Origin: JADKCL01 sp046329055
Lineage (GTDB): Bacteria > Bacteroidota > Bacteroidia > J057 > JADKCL01
DNA: 64,000 nucleotides
Assembly: GCA_046329055.1 (NCBI GenBank)
Contig: JAXLVK010000002.1
Coordinates: 53,137 to 117,136, forward strand
Direction: 5' to 3'
Part shown: piece after piece, positions 43,387 through 53,800 of the stretch
Layout of the letters: each line of letters begins with the position of its first letter
Numbering within the stretch: the stretch's first letter is position 1
The notes under the pieces: generated by a model
What the model was told of the DNA's origin: nothing
Database searches by the model: none
The model's input: only the letters and a program-made list of their open reading frames with translations
Made by a program: the position numbers and the translations under genes

Positions 43387-46300
43387 AAACAGAGTCCTGC
43401 GGCACCCCCAACCCCCTGCAACGGGAAGGCAAGAGCCAAAAGCAGCGGTTCACCACTGGCTTGGATCCGGACTATGTGAAGGTGGACGAACGCTCCACGG
43501 CCGATCTCCTGGTATGGGCGTCAGAGTTTGCGAAGCAGCTCCGGTACTACAACCTGGATGATGTCAAGGATGGCAACTGGTCCGACTTCATCAATGGAGA
43601 CATCAGCGTGCGGCTGGCGCTCATTGCCGTCACCGACACCGCGCAACTGCGCGAGGACTATGCCGATCAGGTACAAGCGATCCGGACGAGGATCGAAAAT
43701 TCCCTCCCTGGCGACTTAACCCTCGCGGGTGACATCCGCACAGGGTTGATGCAAGTGTTCAAGAACCTGCGGCTCCAAGTCGAGAAGGTGGACAGTTGGC
43801 TCAAGCAAGTCAGCACGCATCCCAACTTCGCCAAGGATGTCCGGAACATCATCAAGTCGCGGCTGAGGAGGCATTTCAAGAACTTGGTGGAATATGCGAA
43901 GGGTGGAGTCATCGTCCTCGGTCCTGATGGAGACCCCGTGCTCCCTTCCAACCCGGTGACAAGTGGCTTGGTGGGACTGTCCACGGACTGGTTCGAGCAG
44001 CCCGAGGGACAAAACCTGACGCTTACGGAATGGCTGCAGGATGCATTTACCCCGCCCAATGTGCAAGCGTACGGCAACGGCGGATCCATGGTGGAATTGG
44101 CCAACTCCGTTCTGGAGCGGCTCGATTTTACATTCAGGGGATTGTATGAAGGCCAATTCCTGATCGTGACCCTGGCGGAGGAGCACTTGGAGGACACCCT
44201 GGGCGAATGGCCGGACCATAAACCCCACATGGCCCTGCTCATCACCTTCCTGCTGCTGTTCAAGCATGCGCAGGACCACATCAATACCTTCACGGAGCGG
44301 CACCTCGACTTTTATTACAAGGACGTGCTGCGCTTGACAGAGGCTCCCGCTGTGCCAGATGAGGTGCACGTCATCTTCACCCTCGCCAAGAATGTCTATG
44401 CCCACCTCGTCGAATCCGGCACCTTGCTCACCGCCGGCAAGGACAAGACGGGCAAGGAATTACTCTATGCCCTCGCCGACGATACCGTGTTCAACACTGG
44501 GCAAGTGGACACCATCTCCACGATTTTCCTCGATGCGGATGAAAACCACCGCATCTACAAAGCTCCCGTCGCCAACTCCGGCAATGGCATCGGAGGGGAC
44601 TTCCCAGCAGATTCCACGAACTCTTGGAGACCCTTCGGTTCCGCTCAGAAGAACCTCGAGGATGGTGAAGAAACCATGGTCGCTGCCGAGGTGGGCTTCG
44701 CTGTTTCATCCCCAATCCTGGCCTTGGGCGAGGGGAAGCGATCACTCACCTTCGAGATTACGGTGGATCCGCAGTCCTGGGCCAAATACAAGAAGACCTA
44801 TGATGAGGTGGTGAAGAAGTCGGGGAATGAGGCCACCTTCAAAGGAATCAAAGACTTCGTGGTGTCCTTGACTACCAAGAAGGGATGGTATGACGTTCCT
44901 GCCGACTACTTGGAGATCACACCCAATGATGGCAGCCACTCGTTCACCTTTTCCACGATACTTGGAGAAGAGGTGCCTGCGATCATGCCCTATGTTGAGA
45001 AGACGCATGCCGCCGGGTTCAACGCCAGCTATCCCGTGGCCAAGTTTGTCCAGAACAGTCTGAAGGTTCCCTCGCCCTATGGCTACCTCCGTGAATTGTT
45101 GTTCCAGACGATCGACATTCAGGTAGAAGTAGTGGGTGTCAAGTCGCTGGTGGTGCAAAGCGATTTGGCAGTATTGGCGGTGGACAAGGCATTCCAGCCA
45201 TTCGGTCCGAGGCCAGCATCCAAGTCCAATTTTTACATCGGTAGCAAGGAAGTCTTTTCCAAGCGCCTGGATGAGTTTCGGCTGAACATCCAGTGGTCCA
45301 AGCAGCCTGAGAGCTTTGAGGAGTACTATACGCTGTACCAAGGCGTGTTCACACCCTGGACCCTGCGGACGACCATGAGCCTGCTGGGCGGAAACAACTG
45401 GCACGCGCTGAAAGGAAAAGATACCGACCCAGCTCCCGTCAGGCTGTTCCATGAGGGCTCGATCGGTGGTCCTGGCCAGATTCTACAGGATGATGCATAC
45501 ATCACCACGAGCAAGACGGGTGACATCACGAGCATTTACGTGAAGCAAATCGACCTTCCTAAGGCTGTCAAAAAGGAAGAGCCTCCAGCGAATCTGCCCA
45601 ATCCTGACTTGGAAGCCTTCACAGCCTGGACCCCAACACTGGCGCAAGGATTCATCAAGTTGTCCCTGAAAGACCGCGATTTCGGCCATGAGCAGTTTGG
45701 CCGCATTTACACAAGGCAGGCCATCCTACTTGCCAAAGGAAAGACTACTACTGAAGCCGACGAAATCGCGCTCGCGAAGTCGCAGGGCTTGGAGCCGGAG
45801 ACGAAAGGCGGAACGGAATATCCCGTGCCGCTGCCAAATGAACCCTATACGCCCGAGATCAACGGCTTGACCCTTGACTACAAGAGCAAGGTGCACATTG
45901 ATCTGACTGCCAAGGGATCCGTGATGCCTACATCCGATGGTGGACAACTGGCAGAGCTATTTCACATCCATCCATTTGGATTTGAGGCTGTTACTCCCAC
46001 CACCTACGACTCGGGCGTCATCGAAGATACTACGACTTCCAGCACCGGGGCCATCATCCACGTCCTGCCGCAGTTTGAAGGCGAAGGCCAGCTCTACATC
46101 GGCATCTCGGGGATGGATCTCGACGAAAGCAGCAGCATGTCCCTGCTCTTCCAAGTGATGGAAAGCACCGCGAACCCCGACGTGGACAAGCCCGCGATCA
46201 CGTGGTCCTACCGCGCCGATGGGAAGTGGTCAAAATTTGGCACGGAGAACACTGGAACCGACGGCACCAATGGTCTGGTCACGAGCGGCATCCTGAAACT

Positions 46301-47261
46301 GGGATTGCCGACAGACGCCTCCAGCACCCATACGCAGCTCAAGTCGGGCTTGCATTGGATCAGGGGGACAGTGGAGCGGACGACCGAGCAGCCCAATACC
46401 TCAGTGGTCTCGGGCGTGGCTGACGTGCTCACGGTAACCACCCAAGCCGCGAAGGCCGTCTTTTCGGATGCCGGAAACGATCCGAACCACTTGGCACAGG
46501 CACTGCCCGCCGAGTCCATTGCCAAGCTCAAGATCAAGGAAGCCGAGGTCAAGGGGGTCGCCCAGCCCTACGCCTCCTTCAACGGGCGCATGGTGGAGGC
46601 AGACGACAGCTTCTATACCCGCGTGAGTGAGCGCCTGCGCCACAAGGACCGCAGCATCACCATCTGGGACTACGAGACCATGGTCTTGGAGCGTTTCCCA
46701 TCGGTATTCCGCGCCAAGTGCCTCAACCACACCAGCGCCACCTCGCAGATCGCACCCGGCAATGTCTATCTCGTGGTGGTCTCCAACCTCGTGAACAAGA
46801 ACGCCGTCGATCCGCTCAAGCCACGGATCAGCGTGAACACCCTGGAGGAGATCCATACCTTCCTGAGCCGCAAGATCACCCCATTCGTGAACCTGGTGGT
46901 GGAGAACCCCTCCTACGAAGAAGTCCGTGTGGAATTCAATGTGAGCTTCGTCGCTGGCATCACCGACACGGGATTCTACAAGAAGCAGCTCAATGAGGAC
47001 ATCCTGCGCTTCCTGACGCCATGGGCCTACGAAGCCGGGGCAGACATCAGCTTTGAGGGCAGGTTGCACAGCTCCGTGATCTTGGACTACGTGGAGGAGC
47101 TCTCCTACGTGGACTACCTCACGGACTTCAAGATGTACCACATCGTCGATCCCAGCAAGCAGGCAGAGGCTGTGCAGGTCGATGAAGCCATCGCCTCCAC
47201 CCCCATGTCCATCCTAGTCTCCGCCAAGGAGCATTCCATCACCCCTATCACCCCTAGTTGA
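43383..47261 (+). CDS. Baseplate J-type wedge protein 1 (Afp11-like)
   Basis: 1292 residues of the gp6/baseplate J type, which form the wedge ring. Early blocks are STADLLVWASEFAKQLRYYN and SVRLALIAVTDTAQLREDYA; later ones are FYYKDVLRLTEAPAVPDEVH and VYAHLVESGTLLTAGKDKTG, and the C-terminus holds SERLRHKDRSITIWDYETMV, ISVNTLEEIHTFLSRKITPF and EGRLHSSVILDYVEELSYVD, the domain typical of the family. Length exceeds the usual 900-1000 residues in Afp/PVC, the extra part lying in the middle (residues 450-900). One base separates it from the next J-type gene. Confidence 0.85.
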   Translation: MKTESCGTPNPLQREGKSQKQRFTTGLDPDYVKVDERSTADLLVWASEFAKQLRYYNLDDVKDGNWSDFINGDISVRLALIAVTDTAQLREDYADQVQAIRTRIENSLPGDLTLAGDIRTGLMQVFKNLRLQVEKVDSWLKQVSTHPNFAKDVRNIIKSRLRRHFKNLVEYAKGGVIVLGPDGDPVLPSNPVTSGLVGLSTDWFEQPEGQNLTLTEWLQDAFTPPNVQAYGNGGSMVELANSVLERLDFTFRGLYEGQFLIVTLAEEHLEDTLGEWPDHKPHMALLITFLLLFKHAQDHINTFTERHLDFYYKDVLRLTEAPAVPDEVHVIFTLAKNVYAHLVESGTLLTAGKDKTGKELLYALADDTVFNTGQVDTISTIFLDADENHRIYKAPVANSGNGIGGDFPADSTNSWRPFGSAQKNLEDGEETMVAAEVGFAVSSPILALGEGKRSLTFEITVDPQSWAKYKKTYDEVVKKSGNEATFKGIKDFVVSLTTKKGWYDVPADYLEITPNDGSHSFTFSTILGEEVPAIMPYVEKTHAAGFNASYPVAKFVQNSLKVPSPYGYLRELLFQTIDIQVEVVGVKSLVVQSDLAVLAVDKAFQPFGPRPASKSNFYIGSKEVFSKRLDEFRLNIQWSKQPESFEEYYTLYQGVFTPWTLRTTMSLLGGNNWHALKGKDTDPAPVRLFHEGSIGGPGQILQDDAYITTSKTGDITSIYVKQIDLPKAVKKEEPPANLPNPDLEAFTAWTPTLAQGFIKLSLKDRDFGHEQFGRIYTRQAILLAKGKTTTEADEIALAKSQGLEPETKGGTEYPVPLPNEPYTPEINGLTLDYKSKVHIDLTAKGSVMPTSDGGQLAELFHIHPFGFEAVTPTTYDSGVIEDTTTSSTGAIIHVLPQFEGEGQLYIGISGMDLDESSSMSLLFQVMESTANPDVDKPAITWSYRADGKWSKFGTENTGTDGTNGLVTSGILKLGLPTDASSTHTQLKSGLHWIRGTVERTTEQPNTSVVSGVADVLTVTTQAAKAVFSDAGNDPNHLAQALPAESIAKLKIKEAEVKGVAQPYASFNGRMVEADDSFYTRVSERLRHKDRSITIWDYETMVLERFPSVFRAKCLNHTSATSQIAPGNVYLVVVSNLVNKNAVDPLKPRISVNTLEEIHTFLSRKITPFVNLVVENPSYEEVRVEFNVSFVAGITDTGFYKKQLNEDILRFLTPWAYEAGADISFEGRLHSSVILDYVEELSYVDYLTDFKMYHIVDPSKQAEAVQVDEAIASTPMSILVSAKEHSITPITPS

Positions 47262-47262
47262 T

Positions 47263-50200
47263 ATGGCCGAGACGATCACCATAGAGAAATCCCCGACGCT
47301 GGAAAAGAGCCAGGACTACGTCTTCTTGCGGGCGGCCGGGATCGCTCACCTCCAGTCGCTGGGCTCCAATTTGTGGACGGACTACAACATCCATGACCCC
47401 GGGGTCACGATCCTGGAGATGTTGTGCTATGCCATCACCGACCTGGGCTACCGCACCTCCTACGACATCGAGGACGTGCTGGGCTTGGAGGAGGGAGAGA
47501 ATTATTTCCATACGGCCCGGCACATCCTGACAGTGAATCCCGTCACGGTCAATGACTGGCGCAAGCTCCTCATGGATGTGGAGGGCGTGCAGAATGCCTG
47601 GCTCGTCCCTGCGGACACCAATGAGATCCCGATCTACCTGGACGGTCGCAATGGCGTGCTGAGCTATACCGAGCCCAAGGAGTCCGAAAAGATGAAGCGG
47701 GATCGCCTCTTGGCGGGCAAGCCCCATCCTGCTCAGTTGATGATGGATGGCCTGTACAATGTCCGGGTCGAGTTCGAGGAGGACGATGAATACGGGGACC
47801 TGAATGACCCGGTGCTGAAGCGGACCGTCACCATCGATGGGAAGGACGATGTCATCTCCTTCACATTCCCCACCTGGCAGAGCCTCTTGAAGTCCTATAC
47901 GGGGCAGTTGCAGGTGCTGCGCGACTTCCTCGACCGGGGCCGCATCACCAATATCATCGTGGATGCGATCACATTTGACCCGGATGCCAAGGGCTACAAT
48001 TTCGATCTGACCATCGAGTTCGATTATCTGGAGGATGCGCCTACCCCGGATCCCGGCTTCCTTTGCGACACCCAGTGCAAGCCGCCGTTCGAGACGGACT
48101 ATCCCATGGTCGGCTTCTTCGGCGTAAGTGCCATCCCGAAGCCCTATACCATCAGCACCGATACCCCGAACTTGGCGAGCGGCAAGCTCACTGGCCTGAG
48201 GATCCTGGCGCGCTATCCGGGTAGGGCTGACAGGTACGAATCCTTGGTGACGGAGCTGCTGCAAGACAATGCCGAGGCGAGGCTGATCGAGTTCTACCGC
48301 CAGAAGATTCATTTCACCCTGGACATCGTGGACCGGGTATGGTGTACCCTGCACGAGCACCGGAACCTCTGCGAGGATTTTCTGGACATCGATTCACTCA
48401 AGACCGAGGAGGTCGCAGTCTGCGCCGAGATCGAGATCAAGCCGGATGCCAACGTGAACAAGGTGATGGCGGAAATCCTGCATCAGATCGACACCTTCAT
48501 CTCCCCCCCAGTCAATTTCTATACCATCCAGCAACTCTTCGACCAGGGGTTGACCTCGGACCAGATTTTCAATGGCCCGGCGCTGAACCATGGCTTCATC
48601 AAGGAAGAGGAACTGGACCTTGCCATCCTCAAGGGGGTGATCCATACCAGTGACCTCATCAACATCATCATGGATGTGGACGGGGTGATGGCGGTGCGCT
48701 CGCTGGAGGTGGCAAACTACATCGACGGGCTGCCGCTCACCAAGGGCGAGGCATGGACGCTGAACCTCCAAGGCGATGGCCTCCACGTGCCCAAACTGAG
48801 TGAGGAGAAATCAAAGATCATCTTCTTCAAGGACCTGCTGCCCTACCGCGCAGACATGGAGGAGGTCGCACAATACGTGGCCGAGCTGCGCCTGCGAGAC
48901 CGCAAGGGCCGGCTGAAAGAAACCGAACTGGACCTGGATGCGCCGACCGGGGTGGAGCGGGAGATCGGGGTGTACTCGACCATCCAAAACCAGTTCCCCG
49001 TTGCATTTGGCACGACCTTGTATGGCATCCCCGGTTCGCCGACCAACTTGCGCAAGGCCCAAGCGAAGCAACTGAAGGCCTTCCTGCTGTTTTTCGAGCA
49101 GACCCTGGCCAACTACCTCTCGCAGCTGGACCATGTGAAGGACCTGCTGTCCATGAAGTCGTCTTCACTGGGGCACAGCTACTACACCCAGCCGATCAAG
49201 GACCCCAAGGGGATCGAGGACCTGCTCATGGCGTACAGCGACATCACTGGATTCACGGCGGTGGAGCAGCAGGTGCAGCGGATCGCCGAGGACAAGGAAC
49301 TCTACGAGGAGCGCAAAAACCGATTCCTCGACCACCTGCTCGCGCGGTTCGCGGAGTCATTTGCGGACTATACCTTGCTTATGTACGCCCTGCGCGACGA
49401 CAAGGCAGGCGGCGAACTCATCGAGGACAAGCTGAAATTCCTGGAGGACTATCCGGCCGTCTCCGGCGAGCGTGGCAAGGGCTTCAACTATCGCCCGACC
49501 CGGGACTGCAAGTATGAGTACCCCCACGCCCTGTGGAACACCTACAATGTAGTGGGCCTCAAGAAGCGGGTGGCAAGGCTCCTGGGCATGGAGGACTATG
49601 CCCGCCGGAACCTGACCGGGCACATGTTTGCGCTCTATGAGAACGTGTACACCCAGCGCCCGAACACTTGGGTCTGGAAGTTGCACGACCTCAGCGACAA
49701 GGACACCACACCCCTGAGCGCCAAGCGCGTCCTGCTCCAGAGCCTGGAATACGAGACCCGCGAGGAGGCCAACTACATGATCACGTACGCCATCGCCATG
49801 GTGGAGATGGGCAAGCTCGTGATCGACAACAAGCAGATCATCGACCGGAGCTGCTGCAACCGGGTAGGGGTGGACGACCTGCTCTCGAACCCGCCGGATG
49901 GAACACCCTATATCGGGCTGGTGCTGAAAAACCTCTGCAACGATGTGATCGCCTGCGGCCCCAAGAAGGCAAGTCTGAAGGATGCCGCCGAGGATCACTT
50001 GATCGCCAACCAGTATGTGCTGCAGTTCTGCGACTTGGAGAATTTCCATGTGATCGAGCATGTGCTGCTTCGGCCCCGGTTGAAGGATCAGGACACGCTG
50101 CTGCCCATCTGCGTGGAGCCCATCCCGGACACCACGCTCACGGACTTGAGCCCGGAATACTACCAAGATGTGGACCAACGCTGGCGTTTCCGCATTCGCT

Positions 50201-50826
50201 GGAACCAGATTGTGCTGCTGCGGAGCCAAGCCTCGTTCAAGACGCTGGATGGCGTGAAAGAGGAGTTTGCCTTGATGAATGACCTGCGGAAGAACCGGGG
50301 CAGCATCGAGAAGCGCAAGAGCGTGGACGACCGCCACTACTTCGTGGTCTTGGACGAGGTCGGGGAGGTGAGGGCATCGAGCCATCTCTATCCCAGTCAG
50401 GTGGAATTGGACCGGGCGATCAAGCTGCTCTCAGGTGGCAGGATCTGCTCCGAGTTCGCCGACCCCTATACCTTCCGTGTCTCGGTGATCCTGCCCTCCT
50501 GGGCGGGGCGGTTCCGCGACATCAACTTCCGCCGGATGGTGGAGAAAACCCTGCGCTCCGAAGCCCCTGCCCACGTGTTCCTGCGCATCTGCTGGATCGA
50601 CCGTGACCAGATGGCCGAGTTCGAGTGCCATTACCGCTGCTGGCTGCTGGAGTTGGGGAAACTGGACCGGAACGCGGCGCAGCTCAGTGAGAAGCTGAAT
50701 GCTTTCATCGACAAGCTCTTTGCATTGGAAAATATCTATCCCTTGGCCACCCTGCATGGGTGTGATGGAGACTCTGGCTCCGACTCACAGGTGGTGCTGG
50801 ATCTCACGTCCCTTGGAACGCTATAA
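47263..50826 (+). CDS. Baseplate J-type wedge protein 2 (Afp12-like)
   Basis: 1187 residues. The N-terminal domain begins LEKSQDYVFLRAAGIAHLQS and NIHDPGVTILEMLCYAITDL, the conserved hallmark of the Afp12/Pvc12 family. A sequence rich in charged loops follows, with EIEIKPDANVNKVMAEILHQ, IMDVDGVMAVRSLEVANYID and FAESFADYTLLMYALRDDKA. The two J-type proteins assemble together as the wedge dimer of the baseplate. It is expressed from the same operon as gp25 and the giant protein, whose start lies 11 bases downstream. Confidence 0.86.
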   Translation: MAETITIEKSPTLEKSQDYVFLRAAGIAHLQSLGSNLWTDYNIHDPGVTILEMLCYAITDLGYRTSYDIEDVLGLEEGENYFHTARHILTVNPVTVNDWRKLLMDVEGVQNAWLVPADTNEIPIYLDGRNGVLSYTEPKESEKMKRDRLLAGKPHPAQLMMDGLYNVRVEFEEDDEYGDLNDPVLKRTVTIDGKDDVISFTFPTWQSLLKSYTGQLQVLRDFLDRGRITNIIVDAITFDPDAKGYNFDLTIEFDYLEDAPTPDPGFLCDTQCKPPFETDYPMVGFFGVSAIPKPYTISTDTPNLASGKLTGLRILARYPGRADRYESLVTELLQDNAEARLIEFYRQKIHFTLDIVDRVWCTLHEHRNLCEDFLDIDSLKTEEVAVCAEIEIKPDANVNKVMAEILHQIDTFISPPVNFYTIQQLFDQGLTSDQIFNGPALNHGFIKEEELDLAILKGVIHTSDLINIIMDVDGVMAVRSLEVANYIDGLPLTKGEAWTLNLQGDGLHVPKLSEEKSKIIFFKDLLPYRADMEEVAQYVAELRLRDRKGRLKETELDLDAPTGVEREIGVYSTIQNQFPVAFGTTLYGIPGSPTNLRKAQAKQLKAFLLFFEQTLANYLSQLDHVKDLLSMKSSSLGHSYYTQPIKDPKGIEDLLMAYSDITGFTAVEQQVQRIAEDKELYEERKNRFLDHLLARFAESFADYTLLMYALRDDKAGGELIEDKLKFLEDYPAVSGERGKGFNYRPTRDCKYEYPHALWNTYNVVGLKKRVARLLGMEDYARRNLTGHMFALYENVYTQRPNTWVWKLHDLSDKDTTPLSAKRVLLQSLEYETREEANYMITYAIAMVEMGKLVIDNKQIIDRSCCNRVGVDDLLSNPPDGTPYIGLVLKNLCNDVIACGPKKASLKDAAEDHLIANQYVLQFCDLENFHVIEHVLLRPRLKDQDTLLPICVEPIPDTTLTDLSPEYYQDVDQRWRFRIRWNQIVLLRSQASFKTLDGVKEEFALMNDLRKNRGSIEKRKSVDDRHYFVVLDEVGEVRASSHLYPSQVELDRAIKLLSGGRICSEFADPYTFRVSVILPSWAGRFRDINFRRMVEKTLRSEAPAHVFLRICWIDRDQMAEFECHYRCWLLELGKLDRNAAQLSEKLNAFIDKLFALENIYPLATLHGCDGDSGSDSQVVLDLTSLGTL

Positions 50827-50837
50827 AAGAAAAGATC

Positions 50838-53800
50838 ATGAACGGCGAGTACCTTTCATATTACCCTCAGTTCGAGTCCAACCAAGTGCTCACCAGCGCG
50901 CACCTGAACGAGTTGCGCCAGTACCTCGACGAGCAGATCCGCCTCACGCGTTCGCAGCTCATCGGGGTGGGTGTGTGCGCGGGCCTCACCTTCAAGGTCC
51001 TGAAGCCCACCAAGATCGACCGGAACCTGGACCCCTCCCTCAACTTTGATTTTGGCATCCGGGTGTTCGCGGGATTCGGCGTCTCGTCCGAGGGCTTCAT
51101 GATCGCCATCGAAGGGGAGAAAGCCCTGCCCGAGTTGCCCACGGAGGACCCGTACCGATCCAGCCGCTACAGCGACTACGTCAAGTACCGCAAGTATGTG
51201 GACCAGAGCCCGGACCTGTACTGGCATTACGGCAAGGAAGCCAATCCCAAGCAAATCGCCATCACGGAACTGCTCACGGTCCGAGACGCCGAACAATTGA
51301 TCCTGGACGGTGTGCCCAAGAATACCATCCATGACCTCATTGAATCGCAGGTCAAGGACAAGGTGCTCGTGCTGTACCTGGAGCTGCAAGACATTGCCTT
51401 GCGGAGCTGCGTGGGCAAGGATTGTGACAACAAGGGCAGCAAGCGTCATATCACCCCCCGCATCCTGCTCATCGAACGGGACGCCAAGGCAGGAATCGAC
51501 GGCACGACCAAACCAGCCGAAATCGTGGTCACGGGCTTGGACGGATTGCTCATGCGGCAGCCCTATCCTGTCCAAATGCGGGCTCCGCGCCTGATCTCCG
51601 GCCTGCAAGCCAATAGCACCCCGCTGCAAAGCATCATTTCCTACTCCACCTTGGGTAATGGCTACCTCACCGCCATCGACCAGTGGCAAAACACCCTGGC
51701 CAATGAGATCGCCGCCTCCCATGAGCGGTACAGCCCATTCCTGGGCCTCACGGACAGGGACGTGGATCAAATCGGATTGTTCAAGGGCATGTCCTTCCCG
51801 GTCAGCCACGCACAGTACGGCTTGGACCTGCTCAAGGACCTCACCCGTGGGCTCAATGAATTCAACCTCCTGGCCTACGAACTCAAGCGCGATGTCTGCA
51901 ACGAGGGTTACATCTTCCCGAGGCACCTCATGCTGGGCACCGTGCCCCATGACCCGATCTACAACAGCGGGCACTACGACAAGTACCGCAACTATTTCAT
52001 CCAGTTTGGTCTGACCCCGGCCCAAGACCGCAAGCTGCGGCAGGCACAGATCCTCTTCGTGCGGATCCTGCAACAGATCAAGCACTATGTCCAGATTCCC
52101 AGCAACCTCCTGAGCAAGGATGGAGAGGCCCGGATGGTGCCCTCGCAGGAGGACGAATACCTCGTGGGCAAGGGCAGCATCCCGGACTACTACACCGTCT
52201 CACAGCCCCTGGCACAGTCCTGGGATCCGGACCGCTACCTCGACGGGCTCCACGATGAAGTCCTGTCCTTCGAGCCGGAGACCTATTCTGGCAAGCCCCA
52301 TGTCCGGATGCCGTTCTGCTACGACATCGATGACAAGCCGTTCCTGCGGGTGCAAAACATGCTGAACCGCGATGTGAACGACTGCGCTGATGCACTTGGG
52401 GAATCGATGCAGAAGAACAACCTCGCCTTCGACGTGGTGGCAGTGAAATTTGGCAAGGTGTTGAACCTGAGCGACCTCCGGCAGTTCGTGATGAACATCC
52501 CAGAATGGGCGCAGCTGGAATCGCAGTACCATGGTCAGCGGGCGGCACTGCATGCCTTGGTGGCCAACCTGCGCGGCCAAATCCGGGCCCACGACATCAA
52601 GGGTCTGCAAAAGGGGCTTGCCCTGCCGATGGATCTCATGGAGCGCTACATGGACCAGACCCCGGTGATGGAAAACATCATCTACGCACTGGGTGCCAAT
52701 ACGCTCCTGGACTTCGTGGCCAAGGACGGCCTGCCCACCATGGTGAAAGGCGCGATCCCCAACTTCGCCGCCGATGGCTTGTCCGACCTCTATCAGTACA
52801 TGTACACCGAGCTGCGGACATTTGCCCAGTACCTGATGCTGCTGCTGAACCATCAGCGGGATGTGCTACTGCGGCAGACGCCGGACCCCTGCGACCTGAC
52901 CGAACGCCATGCAACTCAGTTCGAGATTGAGCAGGCACTGGCCATCCTCGGCAGCTTCTTGGATGACCGCCTCTGGGTGCAATTCCAGAACCTGATTCAG
53001 CAGGCACATGGCTACCTCGACGCCATCCGTCAACATTCGCCGAGGCTGTTCCACAACTTCGCGAAGCTGCACCCCGGCATCGAGCACCTGGGCGGCACCT
53101 ACAAGGGTGGTACCTACGTCTTGGTCTATGAGGAGCAGTTCAAGTTCCTTGAGTTCCCGGATGGGGGCATCCTGACTGAGGAGGTCCGCGAGGACAAAGT
53201 CTTCCGTTCAGAATTCGACATGATGGCGCTCTTCGATGACGAGGAGGCTGGCGGGGAGATCTTGATGGACGTCAGCTTCAACCCCGATCTGGAAAACAAG
53301 GAGATGAAGCTCTTCTTGGTGGCAGCACTGGACGGCATCACGCCACAGGGGCTGGACTCCAATGAGCTGCTCGGGTTGCGGTCCTCCAAGGTGGAGAACA
53401 TCTTCCCGAACTACATCAACGCCCTCAACAAACGGGGGGACCTCCTGCCGATCAAAGATGAATCGAAACTGGCCAGCGATCTGATCTTGCAGTTGGATGA
53501 GCTGGTCGGCAAAGCCTCCGAGACCGTACAGGGCCTGCTGCCCAGCTATGTCGAGTACCTGGCCGATTCCTACAACATCGACCTGCAAAAGCTCGGCGTC
53601 TCCTTCGGCGGCAACTCCGTGGACTCCGGTCCGCTGGTGACCAAGGAGGAGTTGATGCGCCTGACGACCCTCTTGGTGGACATCCTCGAAAGGATGGACG
53701 ACGGCTTCCTCGGGCCGGATGACTTTGCCGAATTGCGTCAGCAGCATCCCGCCAACGTCTGGGAATCCTATCTCGCCAAGGCAGCCGCTGCCATGGACAA